NCBI GenBank assembly: GCA_029582155.1
Contig: CM055905.1
Coordinates: forward strand, 64,323,952 to 64,387,951
Direction of reading: 5' to 3'
Source of the DNA: Panopea generosa
Lineage: Eukaryota; Mollusca; Bivalvia; Adapedonta; Hiatellidae
DNA: 64,000 bases
Shown here: one piece after another, positions 44,750 to 55,544 of the stretch
Position numbering within the stretch: the first letter of the stretch is position 1
How the letters are laid out: every line of letters starts with the position of its first letter
Position numbers and translations under genes: made by a program
The notes under the pieces: generated by a model
Told to the model about the DNA's origin: nothing
What the model saw: the letters and a program-made list of their open reading frames with translations, nothing else
Database searches by the model: none

Positions 44750-45768
44750 TTCCAAATCAACTTTGTAGATGTCCGATATAACATTGAGAGAGAGACAATT
44801 CCAAGTCAACTTTGTAGGTATCCGATATAACATTGAGAGAGAGACAATTCCAAATCAACTTTGTAGGTTTCAGATATAACACTGAGAGAGAAACAGTTCC
44901 AAATCAACTTTGTAGGTGTCCGATATGACATTGAGAAAGAGACAATTCCAAGTCAACTTTGTAGGTTTCCGATATAACATTGAGAGAGAGACAATTCCAA
45001 GTCAACTTTGTAGGTATCCGATATAACATTGAGAGAGAGACAATTCCAAATCAACTTTGTAGGTTTCTGATATAACTTTGAGAGAGAGACAGTTCTAAGT
45101 CAACTTTGTAGGTGTCCGATATAACATTGAGAGAGAGACAATTCCAAGTCAACTTTGTAAGTTTCCAATATAACATTGAGAGAGAGACAATTCCAAGTCA
45201 ACTTTGTAGCTTTCCGATATAACATTGAGAGAGAGAGACAATTCCAAATCAAAATTGTAGGTGTCCGATATAACATTGAGAGAGGGATAATTCAAAATCA
45301 ACTTTGTAGTTGTCCGATATAACATTGAGAGGGAGATAATTCAAAATCGACATCGTAGGTGTCCGATATAATACCGTGAGGGATTTAAGTTCGAAATCGA
45401 CAACATAGGTGTCCGATATAATATCGTGAGGGAGACAAGTTCAAAATCGACATCGTAGGTGTCCGATAGAACATTGCGAAGGAGATAAGTTCGAAATCGA
45501 CATCGTAGATGTCCGATAAAACATTGTGATGGAGATAAGTTCGAATTCAACAACGTAGGTGTCCGATAGAACATTGAAAGTGAGATAATTCAAAATTAAA
45601 ACCGTAGGTGTCCAATAAACCATTGAGAGTGATTTAATTCAAAATTAACACCGTAGGTGTCCGATATTACATTGAGTGAGATATATTTACATATCGACAT
45701 TGTAAGTGTCCGATATAACATTGAAAGGGAGATAATACTAAATCGACATCGTAGGTGTCCGATATAAC

Positions 45769-45770
<2 letters not shown>
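44695..45770 (+). repeat. 49-bp minisatellite with embedded GA microsatellite, about 22 units
   Basis: Consensus GTCCGATATAACATTGAGAG then AGAGACAATTCCAAGTCAAC and TTTGTAGGT. The GAGAGA part varies in length (42 bases in the first unit). Units from 45340 on form a second subtype with ATAAGTTCGAAATCGACATC. Confidence 0.93.
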
Positions 45771-45840
<70 letters not shown>

Positions 45841-45890
45841 GGGGAGAGAGAGGGAGGGAGGGAGGGAGGGAGGGAGGGAGGGAGGGAGGG

Positions 45891-45935
<45 letters not shown>

Positions 45936-45960
45936 CAGAGAGGGAGGGAGGGAGGGAGAG
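45771..45960 (+). repeat. (GA)n, (GGGA)n and (GACA)n microsatellite block next to the assembly gap
   Basis: Long purine-rich runs expanded from the GA segment of the 49-bp unit; a last unit fragment follows to 46000. The block probably broke the assembly. Confidence 0.93.
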
Positions 45961-46000
45961 AATTACAAATCGACATTGTAGATGTCCGTTATAACACAGA

Positions 46001-46500
46001 NNNNNNNNNNNNNNNNNNNNNNNNNNNNNNNNNNNNNNNNNNNNNNNNNNNNNNNNNNNNNNNNNNNNNNNNNNNNNNNNNNNNNNNNNNNNNNNNNNNN
46101 NNNNNNNNNNNNNNNNNNNNNNNNNNNNNNNNNNNNNNNNNNNNNNNNNNNNNNNNNNNNNNNNNNNNNNNNNNNNNNNNNNNNNNNNNNNNNNNNNNNN
46201 NNNNNNNNNNNNNNNNNNNNNNNNNNNNNNNNNNNNNNNNNNNNNNNNNNNNNNNNNNNNNNNNNNNNNNNNNNNNNNNNNNNNNNNNNNNNNNNNNNNN
46301 NNNNNNNNNNNNNNNNNNNNNNNNNNNNNNNNNNNNNNNNNNNNNNNNNNNNNNNNNNNNNNNNNNNNNNNNNNNNNNNNNNNNNNNNNNNNNNNNNNNN
46401 NNNNNNNNNNNNNNNNNNNNNNNNNNNNNNNNNNNNNNNNNNNNNNNNNNNNNNNNNNNNNNNNNNNNNNNNNNNNNNNNNNNNNNNNNNNNNNNNNNNN
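46001..46500. other. assembly gap, 500 N
   Basis: Exactly 500 N between the 49-bp and 129-bp arrays. The round length suggests a placeholder of unknown true size. Frames across it are meaningless. Confidence 1.
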
Positions 46501-48530
46501 TTACAACTACTGATCCCATCTTAGTTATTCCAGATGTATGTACCGATGTTCTTGTGGAGCCACCCCGCTCCTATATGCCGATGATCTGCTGTCACACATC
46601 GATTATCTACCGGCCCAGGGATGCAGGGTTACACTACTGATCCCCTCTTAGTTTTCCAGATGCTGTACCGATGTACTTGAGAGCCATCCTGCTCCTATAT
46701 GTCGATGATCACCCTTCACACATCGATTATCTACCGGCCAGGGATGCAGGGGTTACAACTACTGATCCCTATCTTAGTTTTTCCAATGTATGTACCGATG
46801 TACTTGAGGAGCCCCCGCTCCTATATTGCCGTGATTATCTGCGTCCCCACATCGATTATCTACAGGCCCAGGGATGCAGGGGTTACAACTACTGATCCCA
46901 TCTTAGTTTTTCCAGATGTATGTACCGATGTGATTGAGGAGCCACCCCGCTCCTATATGCCGATGATCTGCCGTCACACATCGATTATCTACCGGCCCAG
47001 GTATGCAGGGGTTACAACTTCTGATCCCATCTTAGTTTTTTCCAGATGCATGTACCGATTGACTTGAGGAGCCACCCCGCTCCTATATGCCGATGATCTG
47101 CCGTCCACACATCGATTATCTACCGGCCTAGGGATGCAGGCGTTACAACTACTGATCCCATCTTAGTTTTTCCAGATGTATGTACCGATGTACTTGAGGA
47201 GCCACCCCGCTCCTATATGCCGATGATCTGCCGTCACACATCGATTATCTACGGCCTAGGGATGCAGGGGTTACAACTACTGATCCATCTTAGTTTTTCC
47301 AGATGTATGTACCGATGTATTTGAGGAGCCACCCCCGCTCCTATATGCCGATGATCTGCCGCACCACATCGATTATCTACCGGCCTAGGGATGCAGTGGG
47401 TTACAACTACTGATCATCTTAGTTTTTCCAGATGTATGTACCGATGTACTTGAGGAACCACCCTGTTTCCTATATGCCGATGATCTGCCGTCACACATCG
47501 ATTATCTACCCCCGGGATGCAGGGTTACAACTGCTGATCCCATCTTAGTTTTTCCGATGTATGTACCGATGTCTTGAGGAGCCACCTGTTCCTATATGCC
47601 CATGATCTGCCGTCACACATCGATTATCTACCCGCCCGGGGATGCAGGGGTTACAACTACTGATCCCATCTTAGTTTTTCTGATGTATGTACCGATGTAT
47701 TTGAGGAGCCACCCCTGTTCCTATATGCCGATGATCTGCTGTCACACATCGATTATCTACCGGCCCAGGATGCAGGGGTTACAACTACTGATCCCATCTT
47801 AGTTTTTCCAGATGTATGTACCGATGTACTTGAGGAGCCACCCCGTCCTATATGCCGATGATATGTTCTCACACATCGATTATCTACCGGCCCAGGGATG
47901 CAGGGTTACAACTACTGATCCCATCTTAGTTTTTCCAGATGTATGTACCGATGTACTTGAGGAGCCACCCCGCTCCTATATGCCGATGATATGTCGTCAC
48001 ACATCGATTATCTACCGGCCTAGGTATGCAGGGTTACAACTACTTATCCCATCTTAGTTTTTCCAGATGTATGTACCGACGTACTTGAGGAGCCACCCCG
48101 CTCCTATATGCCGATGATATGCCGTCACACATCGATTATCTACCGGCCCAGGGATGCAGAGGTTACAACTACTGATCCCATCTTAGTTTTTCCAGATGTA
48201 TGTACCGACGTACTTGAGGAGCCACCCCCGCTCATATATGCCGATGATATGCCGTCACACATCGATTATCTACAGGCCCAGGGATGCAGGGTTACAACTA
48301 CTGATCCCATCTTAGTTTTTCCAGATGTTGTACCGATGTACTTGGAGGAGCCACCCCGCTCCTATATGCCATGATCTGCTGTCACACATTATTATCTACC
48401 GGCCCAGGGATGCAGGGTTACAACTAATTGATCCCATTTACTTTTTCCAGATGTATTACCGATGTACTTGAGGAGCCAACCTGTTCCTATTTTTGGTGAT
48501 CTGCCCAGTCACATATCAATAACGACTGTC
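46501..48530 (+). repeat. 129-bp minisatellite, about 16 units
   Basis: The unit runs GTTACAACTACTGATCCCAT ... GATGTATGTACCGATGTACT ... GCCGATGATCTGCCGTCACA ... CCGGCCCAGGGATGCAGGG. Intact units are 129 bp (43 codons) and open in one frame; many copies carry single-base insertions or deletions in G, C or T runs. A decayed half unit near 48640 (CCGCTCCTATGTCCTGATGA) lies outside the array. Confidence 0.92.
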
Positions 48531-48699
48531 TGTGGGGTGAAGGGGTACAACTGACTTGCGCTTAACTCGATCTCTGGATGATTCCGTACTGGATCACTAC
48601 TTCTCCCCTCTTTATTTTTCAGAAGCTTACCCGCTCCTATGTCCTGATGATCTGCCACCACAAACCGATTTGCTTTGTTGTCAATGTAAAATAAAACCA

Positions 48700-49950
48700 A
48701 ACATTGTCAAATAACTAATAATCATCAAACAATGTCATTAGTCATCCAAAACAATAATTAATGCTTGTGATTTTCCCGTTTGTTGTTCTCATGATCTCTA
48801 CGGTAGATCCATACAAAATTAAAATGGGACAGAAAGCAAGTTATTTGACTTGTTCATACGAGTGCCTTTAATGTTGATGTTCACATCATGAAATTCTCAT
48901 TGATGTTTGGTTAGAATTAATTGAGACAATACTGAACTTGCTACAAACTTTAAACAAATTTATTAAACCATAAAAGTGGCCATATTCAATATGGAGTTAC
49001 CATACGTTGTCCCATTGAGCTCCATTATTGATACATTATGAAGTTAAGAATACATGTTTCATTAATGTATGACAAGTAGTTTATCTTTGTCATCATTTTT
49101 TAAATAAAAATGGTCCATACTTCTGTGCCTAAATTAAACTTGTCCCTTTGAGTCTCCTTGGTGGTAATGAGGTCACATATGAAGTTCCACTGTGTATGGG
49201 CAGTGGTTACTGAGATATGAGTATGTTTAAAAGCCTTAAATGAATTTTCTAATTAATATAGAGTTCAAAATTCTGCCTTAAATCAAAATTGAGAGAACCA
49301 ACACAATTACTCCGTGACTCCCCGTCATGGTAGTGAATACACACATGAAGTTTCATTGATTTACGGGCAGTGGTTACTGCGATATAAGTATGCGAAAAAA
49401 TTAACCAAGATATGTAAATATAAATTCTGTCTAAAATCAAAATGGAGTAATTAGGTTTCATTGATGAAAATGTCCTGGTTAATGAGATATACGGTCATGC
49501 CGAAAATGTAATTACATTTCTCAAATAAAAGGTGTTATAATTCAACCTGAAATGAAAATGACTGTACCCTTAATGATAGTGAACACACAGGAGAAGTTTC
49601 ATTGATGCACAAGTATGGGTAGTGGTTACTTACATATGTTTATGAGCATGACTGAAAACCGAAAAAAAACATATTTTAAAAGTCTAGCTAATAACGTTTC
49701 AAATTATGCATAGCTATGTTTATTTCAGTGATATGTCAGCGATACCCTTTATAAATACTTTTTAATCGTTCGAGAGATTTCATACCCAATGGCTCAGCAG
49801 AACCTTCGTTCTAAGTTGCACAACAAATCTGATATCGACAAAATGTAATTTGAGTACTTCACCAAGCCAACTTCCTTGTCTTGTTAAAATGATATAAAAG
49901 AGTTATATTCAAGGAATAAAATGTTACATGACGTTACAAGAAGGAAGAAT
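48700..49950. repeat. diverged repetitive stretch, no gene
   Basis: Four or five weakly similar segments share phrases such as GAAGTTTCATTGATTTACGG, GGGCAGTGGTTACTGAGATA and GTGAACACACAGGAGAAGTT (49160-49640), also echoed at 20190. It looks like old tandem copies of a dispersed repeat. Confidence 0.45.
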
Positions 49951-49954
49951 TCAG

Positions 49955-51090
49955 GCTCACTCTCTATGCACAAAGATAACAATGAATAAATTAGCTGTGG
50001 TTTAAAGTGTATCAAAGCATGTACATTGACAACAACGAATAAACTAGCATGGGTTTATAGTGTATCAAAGCATGTACAAAGATAACAATGAATAAACTAG
50101 CTGGGGTTTATAGTGTCTCAAAGCATGTACAATGACAACAATGAATAAACTAGCTGGGGTTTATAGTGTATCAAAGCATGTACAAAGATAACAATGAATA
50201 AACTAGCTGGGGTTTATAGTGTCTCAAAGCATGTACAATGACAACAATGAATAAACTAGCTGGGTTTATAGTGTATCAAAGCATGTACAAAGATAACAAT
50301 GAATAAACTAGCTGGGGTTTATAGTGTATCAAAGCATGTACAAAGATAATAATGAATAAACTAGCTGGGGTTTATAGTGTATCAAAGCATGTACAATGAC
50401 AACAATTAATAACTAGCTGGGGTTTATAGTGTATCAAAGCATGTACAAAGATAACAATGAACAAACTAGCTGGGGTTTATAGTGTATCAAAGCATGTACA
50501 ATGACAACAATGAATAAACTATCTGGGGTTTATAGTGTTATCACATGTACAAAGATAACAATGAATAAACTAGGTGGGGTTTATAGTGTATCAAATGTAC
50601 AATGACAACAATGAATAAACTAGCTGGGGTTTACAGTGTATCAAAGCGTGTACAATGACAACAATGAATAAACTACTGGGGTTTAAAGTGTATCTAAGCG
50701 TGTACAAAGATAACAATGAATAAACTAGCTGGGGTTTATAGTGTATCAAAGCGTGTACAATGACAACAATTAATAAACTAGCTGGGTTTTATAGTGTATC
50801 AAAGCATGTACAATGACAACAATGAATAACTAGCTGGGGTTTAAAGTGTATCAAAGCGTGTACAAAGATAACAATGAATAAACTAGCTGGGGTTTATAGT
50901 GTATCAAAGCGTTTTCAAAGATAACAATGGACAAACTAGCTGGGGTTTATAGTGTATCAAAGCGTGTACAATGACAACAATGAATAAACTAGCTGGGGTT
51001 TAAAGTGTATCAAAGCATGTACAATGACAACAATGAATAAACTAGCAGGGGTTTAAAGTGTATCAAAGCATGTACAATGACAACAATGAA
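49955..51090 (+). repeat. 53-bp minisatellite, about 21 units
   Basis: Unit ACAATGAATAAACTAGCTGG then GGTTTATAGTGTATCAAAGC and ATGTACAATGACA. Two subtypes (TACAATGACAAC and TACAAAGATAAC) partly alternate. The first unit is preceded by GGAAGAATTCAGGCTCACTC, a piece of the 105-bp unit. Confidence 0.93.
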
Positions 51091-53705
51091 TGAATGAATT
51101 AGGGTGTGATAGTTCCAACACAAACCTGTCGATGCAACTGGACGGAATACTCCAAGCTCACTTTTCATGTACAAAAACAACAATTAATAAGTTAGATGTT
51201 TTTTTTTTATTGAGGGTACTAACATTTAAATGTTATAAGTTGCAACAGAACGAAATATACCAGGCTAGCTATCAATGTACAAATACAACAATGAAACAAA
51301 TAGCTGGGGTTTATAGGGTACCAACATTAAAATGTGATATGCTGCAACAGGACGGAATATTCCAGCATGACACTTTGTACAATGAAAGCCCACAATAAAT
51401 GAATTTTCGCGTTTGATAGTATACCAACATTAAAATGTTATGTCTTCTAGCTAGACGGACTATTCCAGTCCAACTCCCCCTGTACAATGAAAGCCAACAA
51501 TGAATGAATTAATAAGTGTTTTATAGTGTACCAACTTTAAAATATTATGTTGTAACAGGACGGAATATTCCAGTCCAACTCCCCTGTACAATGAAAGACA
51601 ACAATGAATGAATGAATTAGGGTTATATAGTGTACCACCATTAAAATGTTATGTTGTAACAGGACGGAAGATTCCAGCCCGACTCTCCCTGTACAATGAA
51701 AGACAACAATGAATGAATGAATTAGGGTTTAATAGTGTAACAACTTTAAAATGTTATGTTGTAACAGGATGGAAGATTCCGCCCGACTCTTCCTGTACAA
51801 TGAAAGACAACAATGAATGAATGAATTAGGGTTTTATTGTGTACCAACATTAAAATGTTATGTTGTAACAGGACGGAAGATGTCAGCCCGACCCTCCCTG
51901 TACAATGAATGACAACAATGAATGAATGAATTAGGGTTTTATAGTGTACCAACATTAAAATGTTATGTTGTAACAGGACGGAAGATTCCAATCCGACGCC
52001 CCTTGTACAATGAAAGACAACAAAGAATGAATGAATTAGGGTTTTATAGTGTACCAACATTAAAATGTTATGTTGTAACAGGACGGAAGATCCCAGCCCG
52101 ACTCTCCCTCTGCAATGAAAGGCAACAAAGAATGAATGAATTAGGGTTTTATGGTGTACCAACATTAAAATGTTATGTTGTAACAGGACGGAAAATTCCA
52201 GCCCGACTCTCCCTGTACAATGAAAGACAACAAAGAATGAATGAATTAGGGTTTTATAGTGTACCAACTTTAAAATGTTATGTTGTAACAGGACGGAAGA
52301 TTCCAGCCCGACTCTCTCTGTACAATGAAAGACAACAAAAAATTAATGAATTAGGGTTTTATAGTGTACCAACACTAAAATGTTATGTTGTAACAGGACG
52401 GAAGATTCCGGCCCGACTCTCCCTGTACAATGAAAGACAACAAAGAATGAACGAATTATGGTTTTATAGTGTACCAACATTAAAATGTTATGTTGTAACA
52501 GGACGGAAGATTCCAGCCCGACTCTATCTGTACAATGAAAGACAACAAAGAATGAATGAATTAGGGTTTTATAGTGTACCAACATTAAAATGTTATGCTG
52601 TAACAGGACGGAAGATTCCAGCCCGACTCTCCCTGTACAATGAAAGACAACAAGGAATGAATGAATTATGGTTTTATAATGTACCAACATTAAATTGTTA
52701 TGTTGTAACAGGACGGAAGATTCCAGCCCGACTCTCCATGTACAATGAAAGACAACAAAAAATGAATGAATTAGGGTTTTATAGTGTACCAACATTAAAA
52801 TGTTATGTTGTAACAGGACGGAAGATTCCAGCCCGATTCTCCCTCTACAATGAAAGACAACAAAGAATGAATGAATTAGGTTTTATAGTGTACCAACATT
52901 AAAATGTTATGTTGTAACAGGACGGAAGATTCCAGCCCGACTCTCCCTGTACAATGAAAGACAACAAAGAATGAATGAATTAGGGTTTGATAGTGTACCA
53001 ACATTAAAATGTTATGTTGTAACAGGACGGAAGATTCCAGCCCGACTCTCCATGTACAATGAAAGACAACAAAGATGAATGAATGATAGAGTTTTATAGT
53101 GTACCAACATTAAAATGGTATGTTGTAACAGGACGGAAGATTCCAGCCCGACTCTCCCTGTACAATGAAAGACAACAATGAATGAATGAATTAGGGTTTG
53201 ATAGTATACCAACATTAAAATGTTATGTTGTAACAGGACGGAAGATTCCAGCCCGACTCTCCATGTACAATGAAAGACAACAAAGAATGAATGAATAACG
53301 GTTTATTGTGTACCAACATTAAAATGTTATGTTGTAACAGGACGGATGATTCCAGCCCAACCCTCCCTGTACAATGAAAGACAACAAAGAATTAATGAAT
53401 TAGGGTTTGATAGTGTACCAACATTTAAATGTTATGTTGTAACAGGACGGAAGGTTCCAGCCCGGCTCTCCCTGTACAATGAAAGACAACAAAGAATGAA
53501 TGAATTAGGGTTTTATAGTGTACCAACATTAAAATGTTATGTCTTCTAACAGGACGGAAGATTCCAGCCCGACACTCCCTGTACAATAAAGACAACAAAG
53601 AATGAATGAAATAGGGTTTTAAAGTGTACCAACTTTAAAATGTTATATAATGTAACAGGACGGAACATATCAGATTCACTCTCCATGTACAAAGACAAAA
53701 AATAA
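51090..53705 (+). repeat. 105-bp minisatellite, about 25 units
   Basis: Unit ATGAATGAATTAGGGTTTTA, TAGTGTACCAACATTAAAAT, GTTATGTTGTAACAGGACGG, AAGATTCCAGCCCGACTCTC, CCTGTACAATGAAAGACAAC and AAAGA. As 105 is divisible by three, long frames appear on both strands (326 residues at 51922-52902 plus; 173 at 51746-52267 minus). Outer units are more diverged than inner ones. Confidence 0.94.
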
Positions 53706-53722
53706 TAGATAGACTGGGTTAT

Positions 53723-53863
53723 ATGAAAGTAGTTTATATGAATATGGTTTATGTGAATATGGTTTATATGAATGTGGTTTATGTGAATATGGTTTATATG
53801 AATATGGTTTATATGAATGTGGTTTATATGAATGTGGTTTATATGAATGTGGTTTATATGATC
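53723..53863 (+). repeat. 15-bp minisatellite ATGAATATGGTTTAT, about 9 units
   Basis: Near-perfect 15-base units varying at A/G positions, immediately after the 105-bp array. Confidence 0.93.
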
Positions 53864-54057
53864 TTTACCAGACTATTGTGTGTATTTACGATTACTTACA
53901 TGGTATTCTTTCGATGATTATGCGTGTTTTTTCCATTATTTAAGTATTATACACATTCAAATAAAACATAATTCATTTAAAGATCCACATCCGGCAATAA
54001 AAACGAAACTATTGGATACTTTAAATGTGTGTTTTTGTGTGTGTGTTTTTTGGTTAG

Positions 54058-54266
54058 GGGAGGCGTACACGCCATTTTCAACACATTTCAGGTTATATAG
54101 TATATGGCATATCCAGGTTTATTGGCGGAGGAAGACCACAGAAGTAACTGGCAGACTTTCTCCCATAATATTTTTAGATTGAGCGGGACTCGAACCTTCG
54201 ACCTTAGCGATGAGAGACGAATGACCTTGAGACGACGCCTTAGACCACTCGGCCACGCAGGACCCT
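54058..54266 (-). mobile_element. fourth tRNA-derived SINE family, well-preserved copy
   Basis: Minus strand: GTGGCCGAGTGGTCTAAGGC-like head (GGCCGAGTGGTCTAAGGCGT), AGGTTCGAGTCCCGCTCAAT, then a body ending ACCTGAAATGTGTTGAAAAT. The head resembles tRNA-Leu/Ser with a long variable arm. Confidence 0.68.
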
Positions 54267-54461
54267 TTTTACCTTAAGTAAAAAAGACATGTAACTGAGG
54301 GAAATCACTATAACAATGCTTATTTGATAACGGATTAGTATTACATATATTGTATAGGCTGCAATTCGACCCGGCCGATTTACTATTTGATATATACCTC
54401 CGATGGCGAGAACATCGATGACTAGAAATTAGGTCCAACCAATGCACTTACCTTTATCTTT

Positions 54462-54525
54462 CATATTCTTAATTCGAACTATTTTGTCCAGTCCCGTCGG
54501 AATCGAGCCATCGAAGTTCTACTGT
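54462..54525 (-). mobile_element. MITE family D, one-ended relic
   Basis: The minus strand reads CAGTAGAACTTCGATGGCTC followed by GGGACTGGACAAAATAGTTC, matching the left end of the 43054 element. Confidence 0.55.
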
Positions 54526-54539
54526 ACTGATTTTTTAAA

Positions 54540-55430
54540 AAAAAAAAAAACAACTTGCTTTACAGTTAAGTTATTCTATCATTCCGATACAACTCATGAA
54601 GTTAATATATGATTTGCACTTGCTGTCGAAGATCTGCAAAATAAAATGTTTTTCAACAATTTACAAGAATATTCCCTTTTTTCAACAAAGGATCAAAAGG
54701 ATCACTGGATTGTCTCAGCACTGCTATAGTTATGTAACTCCATATTTACATAATTAGTATATATGCTTAACAGAAATATTTGAAATGGAAATAACAGTGT
54801 GTCCCTTTAAAGCAAACTAATAAATGTGAATGGCTGATATATTACGCAGCAATTTTATAATTTTCTTTGTTTTGATTAGTGATACTGCAATTATCTAAAA
54901 TTTTATATTATTTCTATGCTTCCATGCTTAATGAAGTTAATACTGAAAACATTCACAAAATATTTCTGACAGATCATGTCACGTTAGCATGCTATTGAAA
55001 CACGCGATATGTTTAAAAATAGATACTTAACAATACAATGTGCAAAATCATTCATATAAAGATTAATAATTCTATAACTACAATCTCCGAGTTTAACGAC
55101 CTTTACCTTAACGTAATGTGTGTTAGGTTAGTATCAAGTATGAACCAATACTTGGGAAATACCCTGCCTGCGTTTTATAGTCCATTAACATATCGGGTTA
55201 TTATACATCAAGATAGCATTATGTTTTTTATTGACGGATTTTAACAGAAACAAGACAGATGTATTAACTATGTACATGGATCATCAACTTCAAACGACTG
55301 TTGTATGTATTCCACATTAAAATGTTCGGTGTGGCCCTGAACTCAATAATCATTTAAGTATTAGTTATACAGGTAAAAACACAACGTTGTTATGTATAGA
55401 GATTATCTTTTCTAACTCGGAGCAGTATAA
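54540..55430. other. no gene supported
   Basis: Single-copy-looking AT-rich DNA. The 68-residue frame at 55038-55244 shows no domain or splice support. Confidence 0.35.
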
Positions 55431-55433
55431 TGG

Positions 55434-55511
55434 GAATTGTATTGTATTGTATTGTATTGTATTGTATTGTATTGTATTGTATTGTTTTGTATTGTATTGT
55501 ATTGTATTGTT
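55434..55511 (+). repeat. (ATTGT)n pentanucleotide microsatellite
   Basis: About 15 units of ATTGT, one with a TTTTG change. Confidence 0.97.
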
Positions 55512-55544
55512 CATATTTCTTTTATAGAACCAGAATTAAACGAG

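Noticed and set aside
45667-45994. RERERERE and SLSLSL frames in the 49-bp array
   Set aside because: GA/CT microsatellite artefacts on the two strands.
45982-46524. 180- and 176-residue frames across the gap
   Set aside because: They consist of N characters only.
46700-48380. YADD-like motif (PLLYADDLPSHIDYLPAQGC) in the 129-bp array, resembling a reverse transcriptase catalytic box
   Set aside because: In that frame a TGA falls a few codons upstream in every unit, no other reverse-transcriptase motif is present, and the match is four residues in a tandem repeat.
53723-53917. MNMVYMNVVY repeat peptide
   Set aside because: A 15-bp minisatellite with no start context or conserved flank.
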